Positions 60,403 through 64,000 of a DNA stretch of 64,000 nt are shown here, piece after piece. Source of the stretch: Sphingobacterium sp. UBA7855 (lineage in GTDB: Bacteria; Bacteroidota; Bacteroidia; Sphingobacteriales; Sphingobacteriaceae); assembly GCA_002500745.1 (NCBI GenBank), contig DLST01000006.1, positions 88,095-152,094 of the forward strand, read 5' to 3'. The translations under genes and the position numbers were made by a program. The notes beneath the pieces were generated by a model. That model did not search any database, was not told where the DNA came from, and was given only the letters and a program-made list of their open reading frames with translations. Every line of letters starts with the position of its first letter. Position 1 is the stretch's first letter.

Positions 60403-61119
60403 ATGCAATTATTTTTTACACCGGATTTAAATCCTTCATCAGAAAATTTTATCTTGAGTGAGGAAGAAAGTAAACATGCGATTCGTGTGCTTCGTATGGA
60501 TGCTGGAGATCGTTTACATCTTATAGATGGTCGCGGAGGTTTGTACGAAGCTCAAATTATTGACCCACATCCTAAACGCACAGTTCTTACTATTTTAAGT
60601 GTGGAGGAGCACTTTCAACAGCCTCGCTACCATCTGCATATTGCGGTAGGGCCAACCAAGAATATTGATCGTATCGAATGGTTTTTAGAGAAGGCAACGG
60701 AGGTGGGTATTCAGGAAATCACACCCCTTATTTGCGAGCATTCTGAGCGAAAAGAGGTTAAATTAGATCGCTTAAACAAGGTTGTTGTTGCAGCGATGAA
60801 GCAATCTTTGAAGGCTTATCTTCCTAAACTTAATGCTGCTGTATCGTTTAAAGAGTTTTTGAAAAATAGTCCAAATGATGGTGTACAAAAAGCAATTGCA
60901 CATTGTGTGGATGGTGAAAAAAAGTATTTAAACCAGATTTTTGAGCCTGCCAAACACTATATTATCCTTATTGGTCCGGAAGGAGATTTTTCTGAAGGAG
61001 AAATTGAGTTGGCAATACAAATGGGTTTTCATCCCATATCCCTGGGAGAGGCGCGTTTAAGGACTGAAACCGCTGCTTTATCGGCTTGTATGGAAATTTC
61101 CCTGTTGAATAGGTCGTAG
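60403..61119 (+). CDS. rsmE: 16S rRNA (uracil(1498)-N3)-methyltransferase RsmE
   Basis: 238 residues. N-terminal PUA-like domain (SEEESKHAIRVLRMDAGDRLHLIDGRGGLYEA), then the SPOUT knot: AVGPTKNIDRIEWFLEKATEVGIQEITPLICEHSER and the SAM site ILIGPEGDFSEGEIELA with SLGEARLRTETAAL. It methylates U1498 of 16S rRNA. Confidence 0.95.
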   Translation: MQLFFTPDLNPSSENFILSEEESKHAIRVLRMDAGDRLHLIDGRGGLYEAQIIDPHPKRTVLTILSVEEHFQQPRYHLHIAVGPTKNIDRIEWFLEKATEVGIQEITPLICEHSERKEVKLDRLNKVVVAAMKQSLKAYLPKLNAAVSFKEFLKNSPNDGVQKAIAHCVDGEKKYLNQIFEPAKHYIILIGPEGDFSEGEIELAIQMGFHPISLGEARLRTETAALSACMEISLLNRS

Positions 61120-61202
61120 GGGAATAAAAGACGAGCCTAGCCCTATAAATGGGCTGTGACAGATCAGCAAAGCCGATTTAATGTTTATTAATAAACGTCA
61201 GT

Positions 61203-61679
61203 TTATTTTATCGGTTCAGCATCTACAATCTGAATTTCCGCATTTCCCTTCAGCGGATCCTTCGTAAAGATCATTTTCCCTTTTAATTTAATCGGATCTT
61301 CAGAGAATTTTATAGCATTGCCCTTTAATGTTACTTCGACCATAGGAGGGATTCCATTAGAGCCACAGAATTGACACTGCATAACCGGCAATACAGACAT
61401 CATAAAATTTTTATGATTACGGCCACTATGAAGCGGAACCATATAGCCGGGCAGTTCTACTATTTTATTTTCAAGGGCTTTAAGTTCTTTCGGATAGAAA
61501 GGAGTATACACTTTCTTTGCGCCATTGTACGTGACTTTGTAAGCCATTTTATCAATCGCTTCCCACGTTTTGTTCATCATGGGCGTGTGGTCGGGAACAT
61601 CCGGATTACTGCCAATCTGTGCCTGTAACTTTATGATGCCGAAGAATATGAAGAAGAGTGCAGTGATAAATTTTTTCAT
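61203..61679 (-). CDS. Exported DUF3299-like protein
   Basis: 158 residues; signal peptide to about 20 (FGIIKLQAQ). The middle GYMVPLHSGRNHKNFMMSVLP and the C-rich segment MQCQFCGSNGIPPMVEV (about 100-116) resemble the DUF3299 layout, in which a Cys-containing strand is followed by a Pro-rich turn. It lies 176 bp after the His-rich permease gene on the same strand. DUF3299 proteins elsewhere accompany ABC systems linked to zinc, which is recalled family knowledge and not shown here. Confidence 0.6.
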   Translation of the reverse strand: MKKFITALFFIFFGIIKLQAQIGSNPDVPDHTPMMNKTWEAIDKMAYKVTYNGAKKVYTPFYPKELKALENKIVELPGYMVPLHSGRNHKNFMMSVLPVMQCQFCGSNGIPPMVEVTLKGNAIKFSEDPIKLKGKMIFTKDPLKGNAEIQIVDAEPIK

Positions 61680-61699
61680 CTGTTTAATTTTTTCTTGTT

Positions 61700-61755
61700 G
61701 CGATGAAGCTATTCGATGTGTGTCGTTTGATGAATAAATCGAATAGCTTCATCGC
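61700..61755. repeat. 18-bp perfect inverted repeat
   Basis: Arms 61700-61717 and 61738-61755 are exact reverse complements around a 20-nt loop. It lies between the DUF3299-like gene and the permease gene, both on the minus strand. It is probably an intercistronic stem-loop; no T-tract follows. Confidence 0.8.
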
Positions 61756-61855
61756 GGTTAATATTACCTATATCGTATTCCGTTTTTTTAGTGCAATGCT
61801 GGGATTTACCAGCCATATACCCCTATTTTTACCATTAGTTCAATTGTCATTTATG

Positions 61856-63256
61856 TTATTTGTTGGACAAAGTACCGGCTATACTTGTCCGATACGCTTT
61901 CACAGCAGGAATTAACGCAGCTAGCACACCAATTAGACAAGCGACACACAAAAATACCAATTCTTTTGGATGTAGCCTAAAAGCTTCGATAAAGTCGGCA
62001 CTCTGGCTTGTTTGGTTGCTGATATAGTATAAGGCCAAATGTGCCAATAAAAGTCCCACCAATCCACCAATGATTGTTATTGTCAGACCTTCCAATAAAA
62101 CAATGTTGAATAATTTTCCTTTAGAGGCTCCGAGTGTACGCATAATGGCTAGATCATATTTACGTTGTTTCAACGCATTGTAGAGATTAATAAATACACT
62201 CAGGCCCGCAATGAGCATGATCACATACGCAAGAATAGCTAAAGAATCCATTCCTACTCCTAAGAGTGAAAACAAGCGCGTACTTTCCATCGCTGGAGAA
62301 GCAGCTTGCATATCCGTTTGTTGGTCGATCATTTTAGGTAATATGCCGATAGCTGCGGGAGATTGATATTTAATCAAAATTGCTGTTATTTCTAATCCAT
62401 TTTGCTTCACCATATCCGCGCCAATAGATTTTACAAACATACCTTCCTCATCGTGCTGACTTTGCTGACCGTGATCGTGGTCGTGATGATCTTTTCCGCT
62501 GGTATCTAATGGCTGGTTCGTTTGTTCTTCTAAATCTTCACCATGATGATGGAGGTGTGCTTTGACAGTTTCCTCCCTGTCTTCTTCGCGTTCACGCAGT
62601 TCTTTTTGTAGTAGGGTTTCTTCGTGATCATGTGCATGTGCGATTCCATGGACATCCCAGACACTTTCTAAGTTGGTTAATATCAGGTTATCAGTAACAT
62701 TGTTATTGTGCTTTAAAATGCCGACAATAGTAAAAGGATGTTCATCATGATGATGGCCATCTTTGCTCAAGCCGTGTGAACTATGGATTTGATCCCCGAT
62801 TTTCAGTTGCTGTTTTTTTGCGACCTGGTCACCAATGACTACTTCAAAATTATTTTTCCAAATGCGGCCTTCACGAATAGACGTTTCATAGATAGTTAGG
62901 AAAGAGGAATCGGTTCCAACGATGCGATGCCCTTTAAAGTTATCGCCCAGCGATAAGGGAACTGCTAGCTGCACAAGCGGATTTTGACGTAAAGGGTCCA
63001 GTTCGTCCAATGGGATGTTACCTGTTGGATTGTCGATGTGATAAACACTCGATAGGATCAATTGCAGCGGACTCCCTTTAGCGCCAACGACTAAATCAAT
63101 ATTTTTGCTGTTATTGTCAAGCTGCTTTTCAAAAGACTCTCCGGTAATTGATAGCACGGCAAGGATCGAAATTCCAAATGCCGTTAGCAAGATGCTTAGA
63201 AAGACCGAGCCAAACTGTCTACTTAAATTTTTCCAAACCAATTGTATCGTGTTCAT
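61856..63256 (-). CDS. FtsX/MacB-type ABC transporter permease with His-rich periplasmic loops
   Basis: 466 residues. First membrane helix about 17-38 (VFLSILLTAFGISILAVLSI), a large periplasmic domain (about 40-315) and three C-terminal helices (about 335-358, 385-410, 430-455) in FtsX arrangement, with AIMRTLGASKGKLFNIVLLEG before helix 3. The periplasmic part contains several His clusters: DGHHHDEH, HAHDHEE, HLHHHGEDLEE and KDHHDHDHGQQSQHDEEG. This strongly suggests binding of Zn, Ni, Co or Cu. MacB/LolC-like permeases do not carry such loops as a rule. It pairs with the ATPase encoded 46 bp upstream. Confidence 0.85.
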   Translation of the reverse strand: MNTIQLVWKNLSRQFGSVFLSILLTAFGISILAVLSITGESFEKQLDNNSKNIDLVVGAKGSPLQLILSSVYHIDNPTGNIPLDELDPLRQNPLVQLAVPLSLGDNFKGHRIVGTDSSFLTIYETSIREGRIWKNNFEVVIGDQVAKKQQLKIGDQIHSSHGLSKDGHHHDEHPFTIVGILKHNNNVTDNLILTNLESVWDVHGIAHAHDHEETLLQKELREREEDREETVKAHLHHHGEDLEEQTNQPLDTSGKDHHDHDHGQQSQHDEEGMFVKSIGADMVKQNGLEITAILIKYQSPAAIGILPKMIDQQTDMQAASPAMESTRLFSLLGVGMDSLAILAYVIMLIAGLSVFINLYNALKQRKYDLAIMRTLGASKGKLFNIVLLEGLTITIIGGLVGLLLAHLALYYISNQTSQSADFIEAFRLHPKELVFLCVACLIGVLAALIPAVKAYRTSIAGTLSNK

Positions 63257-63302
63257 AGCAAATTTTAATATCTAAAGGGTGACGCTTAAATAAAGTAAAA
63301 AA

Positions 63303-63944
63303 TTATTTTAAAAGGTACATTTTAGAGAATTGATCTTTTATTCTCTTGTCATGCGTAGTTATCAGTAGGGTCGATCCGGCAGTTTCAGCTATTGATAATA
63401 GAAGTTCTAATACCCTATGGGTATTGTTATCATCCAATGCAGCTGTCGGCTCATCCGCGATCAATAGGGCTGGTTTATTGATAATGCTGCGCGCTATAGC
63501 GGCACGTTGCAATTGTCCACGACTTAATTCGTTTGGATAGGCATTACTTTTTTGATCTAATTGCAGCTGTTTTAGGATGAGTTCAATAGCGCTTATATCT
63601 ACTTTTTTTCCGGCTAAAGATTGCGCCAATTTGATATTTTCAATTAATGTTAAATTTTTTAGGAGGTGAGCCTCTTGAAATATGAAACCAATATATTGGG
63701 ACCTAAATTGATCCAGTTTGCTGTTGGATAACAACGATAAATTTTGACTATATATGTTGACCTGCCCTGTTTCTGGTCGTGACAAACCGCCTAATATATT
63801 TAATAGTGTTGTTTTTCCAGAGCCTGAATCGCCTAACAATAATGTATGTTGCCCTTTTTCGATGTAAATATCTGGAAATTCAATTGGCGCTGAATTTGGA
63901 TACTGAAATGATAACTGTGTAGTCGATACGATTGGAGTGTTCAT
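63303..63944 (-). CDS. LolD/MacB-type ABC transporter ATPase
   Basis: 213 residues from the ATG at 63944; the frame extends to a TTG at 63971, but that codon overlaps the predicted -7 box, so it would not be transcribed. Walker A GDSGSGKTTLLN, signature ELSRGQLQRAAIARSI (R in place of the usual second G), Walker B ALLIADEPTAALD, and H-loop LLITTHDKRI. First gene of the minus-strand ABC operon with the His-rich permease and the DUF3299-like protein. Confidence 0.93.
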   Translation of the reverse strand: MNTPIVSTTQLSFQYPNSAPIEFPDIYIEKGQHTLLLGDSGSGKTTLLNILGGLSRPETGQVNIYSQNLSLLSNSKLDQFRSQYIGFIFQEAHLLKNLTLIENIKLAQSLAGKKVDISAIELILKQLQLDQKSNAYPNELSRGQLQRAAIARSIINKPALLIADEPTAALDDNNTHRVLELLLSIAETAGSTLLITTHDKRIKDQFSKMYLLK

Positions 63945-63968
63945 GGGAATCCGATATTGAAATATATT

Positions 63969-63999
63969 CAAACTTAGATAAATTGCTTTTTATATGCAA
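63969..63999 (-). promoter_or_regulatory. Predicted promoter of the His-rich ABC operon
   Basis: Minus strand: TTG (63999-63997), a 20-bp spacer and a perfect -7 box TAAGTTTG (63976-63969). Transcription should start near 63962, about 18 bp before the ATG at 63944. Confidence 0.55.
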
Positions 64000-64000
64000 T

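Noticed and set aside
61703..61915. Plus-strand frame of 70 codons between the DUF3299-like and permease genes
   Set aside because: It is made largely of the inverted repeat and the antisense of the permease end; no support for a gene.

Overview
The window is chromosomal DNA of a Bacteroidota bacterium, most likely a Sphingobacterium-like member of the Sphingobacteriaceae. The evidence is three SusC/SusD-type outer-membrane glycan uptake pairs, a hybrid two-component (HTCS) regulator, a FecR/STN regulatory pair, TAnnTTTG-type promoter boxes, few Shine-Dalgarno sites, and typical Bacteroidota small families (VF530, DUF4286, DUF983, KTSC). No mobile element, CRISPR array or rRNA was seen.

Positions 1-38,870 hold three adjacent polysaccharide utilization loci (PULs). 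PUL1 (1-13,055) has a truncated FecR anti-sigma gene, an STN-bearing SusC, SusD, a secreted GH88-GH29 fusion, an SGNH esterase, a second GH29 fucosidase and a Tat-exported Gfo/Idh/MocA oxidoreductase. This points to a fucosylated, uronate-containing, probably acylated glycan. PUL2 (13,590-29,588) is a starch/maltodextrin locus. A LacI regulator faces a promoter carrying a perfect 30-bp operator palindrome, and a second copy of the operator core lies exactly 100 bp further on. The operon encodes a surface GH13 lipoprotein, SusC, SusD, a SusE-like protein, a SusA-like periplasmic GH13, beta-phosphoglucomutase, a GH65 maltose phosphorylase and an MFS sugar transporter. It appears to split maltose with phosphate in the cytoplasm instead of using a periplasmic alpha-glucosidase. 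PUL3 (29,765-38,871) is a divergent HTCS regulator with one SusC/SusD pair and no enzyme genes.

Positions 38,960-51,930 are mostly housekeeping or stress genes: tRNA-Pro, a J-domain/KTSC protein, VF530, an NADPH-dependent FMN reductase, an ECF sigma factor with a HEAT-bearing anti-sigma factor and a DUF4097 protein, a methyltransferase and nicotinate phosphoribosyltransferase, a Trp/Tyr-rich DUF6600-like lipoprotein, an MlaE-MlaF-MlaD lipid ABC system, an RluA pseudouridine synthase and small membrane proteins. A promoter-terminator pair at 40,988-41,122 on the minus strand has no recognised gene between its ends and looks like a small RNA or micro-ORF.

Positions 52,088-56,446 encode an S9-peptidase-like lipoprotein that has lost both its catalytic serine and histidine. 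It is followed at once by a membrane histidine kinase and an OmpR-type response regulator. I consider this the best candidate for an undescribed system: a dead peptidase used as the ligand sensor of a two-component pathway. The rest is housekeeping (greA, HIT, DedA, pyrophosphatase, CorC-like, rsmE) and, at the right end, a minus-strand ABC operon with a His-rich permease and a DUF3299-like protein, probably concerned with divalent metal.
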